The notes: generated from the letters alone by a model not told the origin. DNA of 6,925 nt from Pseudomonadota bacterium (GCA_002937495.1 PTJW01000054.1:1-6925), one strand, 5' to 3'; counted from the first letter of the stretch, positions 1-6,274 are shown. Program-made: numbers and translations.

Positions 1-2336
1 TTTACTTCTTTAGCACCTGCTAATAGTTGTTCAGGGTTTAAAGCAGCTTTAACTTTAATTTCTGCTAGTTCTTTTTCAAGTTTTCTAACTTGTTTATTTA
101 AAGTTTCAAATCTAGCTTCAAGGTCTTCAGCTTTAAACTTAGTTGCTAGTTCTAGGCTAGCTAGTTGTGCATCTCTTGAGTTTAAGTATCTTGCAGCTTC
201 TAAACCAGTAACAGCCTCAACACGACGAATACCTGCAGCAATTGAACCTTCAGAAATAATCCTAAATGTACCAATTGTACCAGTGTTTTTAACATGAGTA
301 CCACCACAAAGCTCTACAGATTTAAAGCCTTTGCCAATTTCAGTTTCAATTGTTAAAACTCTAACTTCATCATCATACTTTTCACCAAATAATGCCATTG
401 CACCAGCTTCAACAGCTTCGTCTTTAGACATTACTTTAGTTTCAACAGGAATTTCTAATGCAATAATTTGGTTAACTCTATCTTCAATTTTTTTAATTTG
501 CTCTAAAGTTAAACCTTCATTAGCAGAAAAGTCGAATCTCATTCTTTCAGAATCAACTAACGAACCTTTTTGGAATGCATTTTCACCTACTACTTCGTGT
601 AATACAGCGTGGAATAAGTGAGCTGCTGTGTGGTTTCTTTCAATAGCTTTATGGTTTGCATAAGCAACGCTAGCATAAACACTATCGCCAGTTTTAATGC
701 TCTGTTCAATACTTGTTACCGTATGAACATAAACTTTACCGTCAACCATTTTTTGAGTATCAGATACGCTAATAAAACCTTCTGTTTGTTTTCTAGTAAA
801 TGTACCTTTATCACCTACTTGTCCTCCAGCTTCAGCATAAAATGGAGTTTTATTTAAAACAACATAACCTTTATCGCCAGCTTTTAGCTCTTCAACTTCT
901 TGTAAGTCTTCGTTTACTAAAGCAACAATTTTGCTAATAGAATCTTGTGATTTATAACCAACAAATTCTGTAGCTTCTACTTTAGCTGCAATATCAAACC
1001 AAACTGTTGAAGTTTTTGTATCTGTTGAACCACCAAGACCAGCTGCTCTAGCTCTTTCTTTTTGCTCTTGCATGCATTTATCAAAGCCTTCGTTGTCAAC
1101 TTCAATACCTCTTGCTTTTAAAGCATCTTCTGTTAAATCTAACGGGAAACCAAAAGTATCATATAATCTAAACGCTACATCACCAGATAGAACATCACCT
1201 TCTTTAAGATCTTTAGCTTCTTCTTCAAGAACTTTAATACCTTGGTTTAATGTTTTGTTAAATCTGTCTTCTTCGTTTTTAACTGTATCTTCAATCATGC
1301 TTTTAGCTTGCTTAATTTCAGGGAAGTCATCACCTAAAACATCTACTAAGTATTTAACACAGTTATAAATAAATGATTTGCTTGAGCCTAGTAAGTTAGC
1401 ATGACGCATAGCTCTACGCATAATACGACGAAGTACATAGCCTCTACCTTCGTTTGATGGCATAACACCATCAGCAATTAAGAAGCTCATAGCTCTAATA
1501 TGGTCAGCAATAACTCTGTATGATGCTAATGTTTCAGGAGTTGACTTAATGCCAATTTCTTTTTCAATACCAGCAATAATATGTTGGAATGAATCAATAT
1601 CATAGTTGTTATGAACGCCTTGTAAAATTGTTGAAAGCCTTTCTAAACCACAACCTGTATCAACACCTGTTTGTGCTAATGGCTCCATTGTACCGTCTTC
1701 TTGCTTGTTAAATTGCATGAAAACAATGTTCCAAATTTCAATATATCTATCGCCATCTTCTTCAGGAGTACCTGGCTTACCACCCCAAATGTGCTCACCA
1801 TGATCATAAAAAATTTCAGTACATGGACCACATGGACCTGTATCCCCCATTGACCAAAAGTTATCATTTGTATCAATTTTAATGATTCTATCTTCAGGTA
1901 AACCAATTACATTTTTCCAAATGTCATAAGCTTCATCATCTGTATGATAAACAGTTGCTAAAAGTTTTTCAGCCGGTAGGCCAATTTCTTTAGTTAAAAA
2001 CTCCCACGCAAAAGGAATGGCGTCGGCTTTAAAATAGTCGCCAAAAGAAAAGTTACCTAACATTTCAAAGAATGTGTGGTGTCGTGCTGTGTGTCCTACG
2101 TTTTCTAAGTCGTTATGCTTACCTCCGGCTCTTACGCATTTTTGTGAACTTGTTGCACGAGTATAATCTCTTTTTTCTTCTCCTAAGAATACATTTTTAA
2201 ATTGCACCATACCTGCATTTGTGAAAAGCAGTGTTGGGTCATTATCTGGTACAGTTGGAGATGATTTAACAATTGTATGTCCTTTAGTTTCAAAATAATT
2301 TAGAAACTTATTTCTAATTTCGTTTGTTGTAAGCAT
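1..2336 (-). CDS. alaS: Alanyl-tRNA synthetase, 3' end missing at window edge
   Basis: Cytoplasmic class II synthetase that charges tRNA-Ala and hydrolyses mischarged Ser- or Gly-tRNA-Ala. The frame is open from the ATG at 2336 to the left edge, giving 778 residues of a family usually about 870-880 long. What is missing is therefore the end of the C-terminal (C-Ala) domain. The N-terminal catalytic core shows the hallmark MGDTGPCGPCTEIFYDHG beginning at residue 163, and an RGYVLRRIMRRAMRH block further on. The editing domain keeps all four expected zinc ligands: H569 and H573 in HTAAH, and C677 and H681 in CGGTH. A charged helical stretch at about residues 720-770 looks like the coiled coil joining editing and C-Ala domains. 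The start is supported by the native-looking N-terminus MLTTNEIRNKFL and a purine-rich AAGGAAAA just upstream. There is no frameshift or internal stop. Identification is secure; only the 3' end is unseen. Confidence 0.98.
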   Translation of the reverse strand, partial: MLTTNEIRNKFLNYFETKGHTIVKSSPTVPDNDPTLLFTNAGMVQFKNVFLGEEKRDYTRATSSQKCVRAGGKHNDLENVGHTARHHTFFEMLGNFSFGDYFKADAIPFAWEFLTKEIGLPAEKLLATVYHTDDEAYDIWKNVIGLPEDRIIKIDTNDNFWSMGDTGPCGPCTEIFYDHGEHIWGGKPGTPEEDGDRYIEIWNIVFMQFNKQEDGTMEPLAQTGVDTGCGLERLSTILQGVHNNYDIDSFQHIIAGIEKEIGIKSTPETLASYRVIADHIRAMSFLIADGVMPSNEGRGYVLRRIMRRAMRHANLLGSSKSFIYNCVKYLVDVLGDDFPEIKQAKSMIEDTVKNEEDRFNKTLNQGIKVLEEEAKDLKEGDVLSGDVAFRLYDTFGFPLDLTEDALKARGIEVDNEGFDKCMQEQKERARAAGLGGSTDTKTSTVWFDIAAKVEATEFVGYKSQDSISKIVALVNEDLQEVEELKAGDKGYVVLNKTPFYAEAGGQVGDKGTFTRKQTEGFISVSDTQKMVDGKVYVHTVTSIEQSIKTGDSVYASVAYANHKAIERNHTAAHLFHAVLHEVVGENAFQKGSLVDSERMRFDFSANEGLTLEQIKKIEDRVNQIIALEIPVETKVMSKDEAVEAGAMALFGEKYDDEVRVLTIETEIGKGFKSVELCGGTHVKNTGTIGTFRIISEGSIAAGIRRVEAVTGLEAARYLNSRDAQLASLELATKFKAEDLEARFETLNKQVRKLEKELAEIKVKAALNPEQLLAGAKEV

Positions 2337-2365
2337 AATTTTTTCCTTTTTTTTAATTTTAAAGC

Positions 2366-2383
2366 CTTTTTGAACGCAAAAAG
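2366..2383 (-). promoter_or_regulatory. Hairpin in the alaS leader
   Basis: A perfect 7-bp inverted repeat, CTTTTTG / CAAAAAG, with a 4-base loop, lies about 30 bases before the alaS start codon. On the alaS transcript it would form a stem upstream of the ribosome binding site. It has no long U run after it, so it is not a convincing terminator. A role in leader control is possible but unproven, and short stems like this also arise by chance in AT-rich DNA. Confidence 0.35.
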
Positions 2384-2400
2384 AGTCAAAAAACAAAACA

Positions 2401-2431
2401 TTTGACTATAACAATCAAATATTTAACTATA
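2401..2431 (-). repeat. Direct repeat TTTRACTATA, 21-bp period, upstream of alaS
   Basis: On the plus strand, TTTGACTATA (2401-2410) and TTTAACTATA (2422-2431) match at 9 of 10 positions and start exactly 21 bases apart, about two turns of the helix. The first copy overlaps a 6-bp dyad, ATTTGA / TCAAAT, at 2400-2420. If the upstream promoter candidate is used, these lie in the transcribed leader of alaS; otherwise they could be protein-binding sites on the DNA. Both copies are visible; any function is inference. Confidence 0.35.
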
Positions 2432-2454
2432 TTAACCTTTTTGTGAACTCTATT

Positions 2455-2483
2455 ATTATAATCTAAATATATAAAAAGAGCAA
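2455..2483 (-). promoter_or_regulatory. Candidate alaS promoter
   Basis: Read on the minus strand, a perfect -10 box TATAAT (2455-2460) is preceded by 17 bases and a weak -35 box TTGCTC (2478-2483). It starts immediately after the U tract of the preceding gene's terminator, as expected for a separately transcribed alaS. Use of this promoter would give a leader of roughly 110 bases. A second weaker pair, TTCACA (2442-2447) with AATATT 18 bases further on, could serve instead. Confidence 0.5.
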
Positions 2484-2484
2484 T

Positions 2485-2512
2485 AAAAAAGAGCCTGTTT
2501 TTCAACAGACTC
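2485..2512 (-). terminator. Rho-independent terminator of the 2540-3043 gene
   Basis: On the minus strand a 9-bp stem, GAGTCTGTT / AACAGGCTC with one G-U pair, closes a GAAA tetraloop (2491-2512) and is followed directly by six T residues. It sits 28 bases after the stop codon of the upstream gene and just before the alaS promoter candidate. It therefore separates the two transcription units. Confidence 0.88.
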
Positions 2513-2539
2513 CTTAATTATTTTAATCGATTTTTAAGC

Positions 2540-3043
2540 TTATGATGCTTTTTTCAGATATTCAAGATTTTCGGCTTTATGCTTTGTTGTATCTCGGTTT
2601 TTATCAGCCCACGCAAAATTTACATAAACATAGCATTTTATATGCGGGTATGTGTTACGGTCAACTCCACGATTGATATCAGCCTGACTTGGTGTTTCAA
2701 CTGTAAATGTTAGCACATTGTTAAACAGTTCAGTTGGCAATACAGTCATCAGTTGAGCACGAACTTCGTTTTGAGTTATCTCTAGCTTATTAAGGCCTAA
2801 AACTCGCGAAGTTAGGGTAACTTCAGCATATGCAACGATTTTTTGGTTAAAGTTACCAGCAAATCGAATCATTTGATTACCTAGTAAGCAACATTCGTCA
2901 TTATCTAAGTTAATTAACTGAAAAACATTTGAATCAAACGTTTTTTGCATTTGCTGAATTTTACGACCAGCAAGAGTAGCTTTTTTTGCTACTAGTTCTT
3001 GAGATGTTTTGAATTCTTCAGAAGACACTTTGAATTTAAGCAT
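2540..3043 (-). CDS. Hypothetical protein, 167 aa, isolated transcription unit
   Basis: I do not recognise this protein. From the chosen start (MLKFKVSSEEF) it has 167 residues, no signal peptide and no membrane segment, so it is probably cytoplasmic. The first third is rich in K, Q, S and E and likely helical; the middle and end are mixed, with hydrophobic strands (IVAYAEVTLTSRVL and CYVYVNFAW) that look like beta structure; the tail is charged. Paired cysteines occur in NDECCLLG. The frame can be extended to a TTG at 3145, but that codon is part of the -35 box, while the ATG at 3043 has AAGGA seven bases upstream, so I chose 3043. G+C counted over 2581-2820 is 93 of 240 (39%), against 62 of 240 (26%) over 3301-3540 in the next gene. 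With its own promoter and terminator this may be a late acquisition. It is real as a gene; function is unknown. Confidence 0.8.
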   Translation of the reverse strand: MLKFKVSSEEFKTSQELVAKKATLAGRKIQQMQKTFDSNVFQLINLDNDECCLLGNQMIRFAGNFNQKIVAYAEVTLTSRVLGLNKLEITQNEVRAQLMTVLPTELFNNVLTFTVETPSQADINRGVDRNTYPHIKCYVYVNFAWADKNRDTTKHKAENLEYLKKAS

Positions 3044-3050
3044 TTTTGGA

Positions 3051-3055
3051 TCCTT
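3051..3055 (-). promoter_or_regulatory. Ribosome binding site that fixes the 3043 start
   Basis: AAGGA on the minus strand, seven bases before the ATG at 3043. No comparable purine run precedes the longer TTG start at 3145, so this site decides between a 167- and a 201-residue product in favour of the shorter one. Confidence 0.8.
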
Positions 3056-3079
3056 ACCAAAGTTTATTGAGAAAAGTAA

Positions 3080-3097
3080 AGGGCTAAATCCTGCCCT
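3080..3097 (-). promoter_or_regulatory. Small GC-rich hairpin in the leader of the 2540-3043 gene
   Basis: In an otherwise AT-rich stretch, AGGGC / GCCCT forms a 5-bp stem with an 8-base loop. The adjoining CCCTTAGGG (3094-3102) shares one arm and could fold alternatively. It lies between the predicted transcription start near 3110 and the ribosome binding site. A structured leader is possible; the stem is too short to say more. Confidence 0.25.
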
Positions 3098-3116
3098 AAG
3101 GGTTAAAAACAGATAT

Positions 3117-3145
3117 AATATATGGTATTTAAATACATATATCAA
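3117..3145 (-). promoter_or_regulatory. Near-consensus sigma-70 type promoter for the 2540-3043 gene
   Basis: On the minus strand, TTGATA (3140-3145, five of six consensus bases) is separated by exactly 17 bases from TATATT (3117-3122, five of six). The predicted start of transcription is near 3110, giving a leader of about 67 bases. This is the best promoter match in the window and supports the gene being transcribed independently of its upstream neighbours. Confidence 0.72.
3125..3136. promoter_or_regulatory. Perfect 12-bp palindrome between -35 and -10 boxes (possible operator)
   Basis: GTATTTAAATAC reads the same on both strands and lies wholly inside the promoter spacer. With one unpaired base the symmetry continues outward into ATATG / CATAT. 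A dimeric repressor bound here would block RNA polymerase, so the position is what one expects of an operator. No regulator gene is visible in the window, and AT-only palindromes are fairly common at this base composition. Confidence 0.4.
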
Positions 3146-3159
3146 GCATAATATTTAAT

Positions 3160-3178
3160 ATATTTTAAAATAAAATAT
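3160..3178 (-). terminator. AT-only inverted repeat after the 3202-3648 gene, possible weak terminator
   Basis: A perfect 8-bp inverted repeat, ATATTTTA / TAAAATAT, with a 3-base loop, lies about 24 bases after the stop codon at 3202. It contains no G or C and is not followed by a T run, so as a terminator it would be weak. It may merely be low-complexity AT sequence next to the following promoter. Confidence 0.25.
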
Positions 3179-3201
3179 TGCTGTTTATTTTTAATTTACT
3201 T

Positions 3202-3648
3202 TTATTTAATTTCTCTAACATAATCAGAATTTTTAAACGACTGAGATTCAAGTGCTTTTCTTTGTGCATCTTCTAATGACTCTTCTGAAAAATGGTATTC
3301 ATCTTTAAATCCATAAACATATACTGTTTTATCTTTTTGACCACCAAAATACCTAACTAAAACATTTATTTTACCCTCTTTAATTTTCTTATTAAAAGAA
3401 AACTCAAATGGCACCAATAAACTTGAGTTGCTTGGTACTGTAATTTTTTTATCTTTTAGAATAACTGCATCTGTTGCTTTTAAAAATATATTAAAGCTGT
3501 ATGTTTCAGGTACATGTAGCATTTTAATGTTTGCATATACCGCCTGATTTGCATCAGCAAAGTCACCTGTTTGAATTTCAAAGTCAAACACTTGTGCATT
3601 AGCATTAAAACTAACAATTAAAGTTAATAAAAATACGATAAATTTCAT
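3202..3648 (-). CDS. Exported protein of unknown family, 148 aa
   Basis: Residues 1-19 form a clear Sec signal peptide (MKFIVFLLTLIVSF then NANA), with predicted cleavage after A19 leaving a mature protein starting QVFDFEIQ. There is no lipobox cysteine, and no cysteine anywhere, so a soluble periplasmic or secreted protein is likely. The mature part alternates hydrophobic and polar residues in short strands (YSFNIFLKA, SLLVPFEFSF, KINVLVRYFGG, KTVYVYGF), suggesting a small beta-sandwich, and ends in a charged helical tail. I do not recognise a family. The start is preceded by AGG eight bases upstream. It follows the cysteine-rich exported protein by 72 bases, with a terminator between, so it either relies on read-through or has a promoter I cannot resolve. 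Base composition is very AT-rich (26% G+C counted over 3301-3540), typical of the surroundings. Confidence 0.82.
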   Translation of the reverse strand: MKFIVFLLTLIVSFNANAQVFDFEIQTGDFADANQAVYANIKMLHVPETYSFNIFLKATDAVILKDKKITVPSNSSLLVPFEFSFNKKIKEGKINVLVRYFGGQKDKTVYVYGFKDEYHFSEESLEDAQRKALESQSFKNSDYVREIK

Positions 3649-3676
3649 AATACATACCTATTATTTTTAGTTAAAT

Positions 3677-3705
3677 AAAAACAGGCCTTAATAAAATAAA
3701 GCCTG
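3677..3705 (-). terminator. Rho-independent terminator after the cysteine-rich exported protein gene
   Basis: On the minus strand CAGGCTTTA / TAAGGCCTG forms a 9-bp stem with one G-U pair and a 6-base loop (3682-3705), followed at once by five T residues. It lies 15 bases past the stop codon at 3721. It separates the two exported-protein genes at least partly. Confidence 0.8.
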
Positions 3706-3720
3706 ATTATTATAAATTAA

Positions 3721-4065
3721 TTATCTTTTTCTAAAATTTTCTGAAATAGTAAATTTACATGTTTTAGATAGCTTAGCTTGATTATCTGAAATACACTTAA
3801 CTTTAGCATCTAAAGTTGCGGCTGTATCTTGGCATAAAAGTCTTAAATCTTGTACGCAACCCTCAACAATTCTAGTATAGGCTTCTGCCCTAGCCTGTTG
3901 AATAACAGGAACCATTTTTTGCATAAAAGCTTCTTTTTGAGCAACTGTACCTTGCTGTTTGTAAACGCCTTCTCTTAAACGTTTAATATCATACTCATAT
4001 GTAGTATAAAAAGCATTTGCATTTGTAGATACTAGAATTAAAGCTGCTAATAGAATTTTTTTCAT
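3721..4065 (-). CDS. Small exported cysteine-rich protein with a GLG1-like four-Cys unit
   Basis: This 114-residue protein starts with a textbook signal peptide (MKKILLAALILVS then TNANA), cleaved after A18. The mature part is mostly helical, with a basic, glutamine-rich middle and four cysteines at 70, 78, 91 and 103, i.e. C-x7-C-x12-C-x11-C. The surrounding pattern (GCVQDLRLLC, then KCISDNQAKLSKTC) resembles the cysteine-rich GLG1 repeat (Pfam Cys_rich_FGFR), single copies of which I recall in proteobacterial exported proteins. Two disulfide bonds in the periplasm would be expected. The role is unknown. The start has AAGGA nine bases upstream. It begins 34 bases after queA and may be read from queA or from its own weak promoter. 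The family call rests on pattern memory only; it could be a chance four-cysteine arrangement in a helical protein. Confidence 0.85.
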   Translation of the reverse strand: MKKILLAALILVSTNANAFYTTYEYDIKRLREGVYKQQGTVAQKEAFMQKMVPVIQQARAEAYTRIVEGCVQDLRLLCQDTAATLDAKVKCISDNQAKLSKTCKFTISENFRKR

Positions 4066-4098
4066 TATTTACTATCCTTAATTTTATTAATTTTATAT

Positions 4099-4127
4099 AT
4101 TATGAGTCATTTTTTACTAAAAAGCAA
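4099..4127 (-). promoter_or_regulatory. Candidate promoter for the cysteine-rich exported protein
   Basis: On the minus strand TTGCTT (4122-4127) and CATAAT (4099-4104, five of six consensus bases) are 17 bases apart, overlapping the last codons of queA. The -35 box is poor. It would give a leader of about 27 bases. Co-transcription with queA is an equally good explanation, since no terminator is visible after queA. Confidence 0.3.
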
Positions 4128-5173
4128 GCATCACCATAAGAATAAAACTTAAATTCACTATCAATAGCTGTTCCGTACACTTTCATTGCCTGTTCATAAC
4201 CAATAAAAGCTGAAACAAGCATTAATAAAGTTGATTTTGGCAAGTGAAAGTTTGTAATTAAAGCATCTACAGTATTAAATTTATAACCTGGCTTAATAAA
4301 GATATTAGTATCACCAGCAAATTCTGCTTGGTTTGCAGTTTCTAAAACTCTCATACTTGTAGTTCCAACTGCAATAACTTTATTACCTCTTGCTTTTACT
4401 TTTTTAATTTTTTCTGCTAATTGTGCAGTCATTACACCATATTCTGAATGCATTTGGTGTTCTCTAACATCATCAACTTTTACAGGTTGGAATGTACCAG
4501 CACCAACATGTAGCATTACAGTATCAAACTCTACCCCTTTTGCTTTAATTTTATCAATTAAGTCATCTGTAAAGTGAAGACCTGCTGTTGGAGCAGCCAC
4601 TGAACCTTTATGTTCTGCATATACTGTTTGATAATCATCTTCATCTGCTTTTGTTGCACCGTCTTTACGCTCAATATATGGAGGTAATGGCATTTCACCA
4701 GCAAAATCTAAAAAGTCTTCAAATTCTTTAGTATCCTGTGCAGAGAATTTTAACTCTACAGTATCGCCATTTCTTGAAATAACTTCAGCTGTCATATCAT
4801 GACCTTCAAACTTAACGATATGCCCTGGTTTAAATCTTTTAGCTGGTTTAGCAAAACTTTCCCATGTTAAAGCATCTTTTGTTGGGCGGTGTAATAATAG
4901 CTCTAAAGCTACTTTACCATCAACAGTACCATTTGGCAAAATACGATCTCTGTAGCAGTAAATTCTTGCAGGAATTACTTTTGTATTATTTACAATAAGC
5001 AAGTCACCTTCATTTAAATAATCTAAAATATCATAGAACTTTTTATCTGTTTCTAATGTATCACCAATTAATAGCTTTGCGTGGTCTCTAGGCTCTGCTG
5101 GAGTTGTAGCAATAAGTTCATCTGGTAAATGATAGTCGTATGAAGATAATAAGTTTAAATCTTTTGCTGTCAT
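4100..5173 (-). CDS. queA: S-adenosylmethionine:tRNA ribosyltransferase-isomerase QueA
   Basis: QueA transfers and isomerises the ribosyl part of S-adenosylmethionine onto preQ1 in tRNA, forming epoxyqueuosine at the wobble position of GUN-anticodon tRNAs (Asp, Asn, His, Tyr). The protein has 357 residues, the usual full length. Family blocks are all present in order: YHLPDELIA (14-22), LIVNNTKVIPARI (59-71), PLPPYI (162-167), AAPTAGLHFTDDL (193-205), MLHVGAGTFQPV (220-231), AVGTTSMRVLE (268-278) and ITNFHLPKSTLLMLVSAF (306-323). The ATG at 5173 is preceded by AAAGGG at good spacing. The gene starts 16 bases after the crcB stop, so it is almost certainly co-transcribed with crcB and the HD-domain gene. 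No terminator is evident after it. The usual partner tgt is not in the window. Nothing unusual is seen in the sequence. Confidence 0.98.
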   Translation of the reverse strand: MTAKDLNLLSSYDYHLPDELIATTPAEPRDHAKLLIGDTLETDKKFYDILDYLNEGDLLIVNNTKVIPARIYCYRDRILPNGTVDGKVALELLLHRPTKDALTWESFAKPAKRFKPGHIVKFEGHDMTAEVISRNGDTVELKFSAQDTKEFEDFLDFAGEMPLPPYIERKDGATKADEDDYQTVYAEHKGSVAAPTAGLHFTDDLIDKIKAKGVEFDTVMLHVGAGTFQPVKVDDVREHQMHSEYGVMTAQLAEKIKKVKARGNKVIAVGTTSMRVLETANQAEFAGDTNIFIKPGYKFNTVDALITNFHLPKSTLLMLVSAFIGYEQAMKVYGTAIDSEFKFYSYGDACFLVKNDS

Positions 5174-5189
5174 AATTTTCCCTTTTAAA

Positions 5190-5567
5190 TTAAATAAATT
5201 TTAATAAATATTTTACACTTTGCATACCTAATAACATTAAGGCAAGGCCACCAAAAATAGATAATGCTAAATATACTAAAGCCAATTTAATATTATTTTG
5301 ACTATTTAGCAATACTAACTCTAAAATAAATGTTGAAAATGTAGTTAATGCTCCTAGTAAACCAACAGTTAAAAATAGTCTTACAGGTTCTGATAAATTA
5401 GTTTTTAAAGCTAAAATTTCTACTATTACCCCCAGTGCAAAACAACCAATAAAGTTTGCAACTAAAACTCCTGTAGGAAATGCCCCTACTGTACAAAACT
5501 TAACAATAAAATGCCTTAATAAAGCACCTATTGCCCCACCTGTAGCCACTGCAAATAAATTTAACAT
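5190..5567 (-). CDS. crcB: Fluoride ion channel CrcB/FluC
   Basis: Small inner-membrane channel that lets fluoride leave the cell and protects enzymes from it. At 125 residues it is standard size, with four hydrophobic segments: about 1-20, 32-54, 64-88 and 95-118. Family signatures are intact: GGAIGALLRHF (10-20), the N38-containing VANFIGCFALG (36-46) with the conserved pore asparagine, and GLLGALTTFSTF (69-80) holding the central sodium-site region and the phenylalanines that line the ion path. It is a single-gene (homodimeric, dual-topology) type; no second crcB is adjacent. The start lies 10 bases after the upstream HD-gene stop, and AGGAAA overlapping that stop serves as its ribosome binding site. 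No fluoride riboswitch is visible upstream of the unit. The link to its neighbours looks like simple co-transcription. Confidence 0.96.
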   Translation of the reverse strand: MLNLFAVATGGAIGALLRHFIVKFCTVGAFPTGVLVANFIGCFALGVIVEILALKTNLSEPVRLFLTVGLLGALTTFSTFILELVLLNSQNNIKLALVYLALSIFGGLALMLLGMQSVKYLLKFI

Positions 5568-5577
5568 ATTTAATTTC

Positions 5578-6258
5578 CTATTTGTATTTATTCAACAATT
5601 CTAACCATTGGCTACAGTCTTCATGGCGTTCTTCAAAAAAGTTTTCTAAAAACTGAATCATTATATCATGTCTTTTTTGTGCCATTTTTTTACCATGAGA
5701 TGTCATCATAACATCTTTAATTAATAATAATTTTTCAAAAAAATGATTAATTGATGGAGACTCAATTGTTCTGTAAGTTGCAGCATCCATTTCTAATACA
5801 GGCATAATATTTACATCAAATACTTTTCTACTTTTAGAAAAACCAAACTCTAAACATCTAATTACACCATTAGCTCCGCCATCTAGCATATCAGCATCAG
5901 ATACTACCATACCTTCAATTGTAGTTGGTCTAATTCCTTTTAATAACTTAGAATAACCCATGTTTTCAATAATTTGAATAACTTTACTTTTAGCATCTTG
6001 TGATATATCTAACATTGATAAAATATTACGAGTATTAGCTAATGTTTCGGCCTGTTCTTCACCAACAAGCTTATAATCATCAACATCATGTAAATAACAA
6101 GCTAAAAGTACAATATCAGAATTACACTCTTCAGTTAAATTATCTAAAATTTGTTTTGCATTATTTACAACTGTTAAAACATGTTCTGTTGAATGCCCTG
6201 ATGAGTCTTTCCCTAAAATTTTATCAACTTGTGATTCTATAAGCTTATAATCAATCAT
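5578..6258 (-). CDS. HD-domain phosphohydrolase, YedJ-like
   Basis: Predicted metal-dependent phosphohydrolase of the HD superfamily, cytoplasmic, 226 residues. Likely metal ligands are visible: H22 and/or H26 in SGHSTEHV, the defining H57-D58 pair in CYLHDVDDYK, and D121/D123 in SDADMLDGGANG. The C-terminal block (HFFEKLLLIKDVMMTSHGKK then AQKRHDIM) is the one I associate with the YedJ-type subgroup, where such proteins are annotated as putative phosphohydrolases of uncertain substrate. The conserved residues suggest an active enzyme. The ATG at 6258 has AAGGA seven bases upstream. It opens a tight unit with crcB (10-base gap) and then queA. A nucleotide or nucleotide-derived substrate is plausible for the superfamily but not shown here. 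Superfamily assignment is strong; the subgroup is moderate. Confidence 0.92.
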   Translation of the reverse strand: MIDYKLIESQVDKILGKDSSGHSTEHVLTVVNNAKQILDNLTEECNSDIVLLACYLHDVDDYKLVGEEQAETLANTRNILSMLDISQDAKSKVIQIIENMGYSKLLKGIRPTTIEGMVVSDADMLDGGANGVIRCLEFGFSKSRKVFDVNIMPVLEMDAATYRTIESPSINHFFEKLLLIKDVMMTSHGKKMAQKRHDIMIQFLENFFEERHEDCSQWLELLNKYK

Positions 6259-6274
6259 TATTTAGTCCTTTGTT

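Noticed and set aside
331..857. Two plus-strand open frames (331-621 and 618-857)
   Set aside because: They lie antisense inside alaS, whose protein is conserved throughout; the translated products are Ser/Thr/Asn-rich, typical of antisense shadows, with no supporting ribosome binding sites.
1072..1368. Plus-strand open frame of 98 codons
   Set aside because: Antisense to the conserved central part of alaS; low-complexity Ser-rich product.
1676..1906. Minus-strand open frame of 76 codons
   Set aside because: Same strand as alaS but in another frame, across the catalytic-core region; alaS itself is intact there.
2337..2484. T-box riboswitch in front of alaS
   Set aside because: No specifier-stem architecture, no conserved T-box sequence and no terminator/antiterminator pair before the start; T-boxes are also chiefly a Gram-positive feature.
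2540..3145. Membrane-anchored 201-residue version of the orphan protein
   Set aside because: Its hydrophobic N-terminus is translated promoter DNA from a TTG codon without a ribosome binding site; the 3043 ATG has AAGGA at ideal distance.
6042..6242. Plus-strand open frame of 66 codons
   Set aside because: Antisense to the N-terminal half of the HD-domain gene, which carries the metal-binding motifs.
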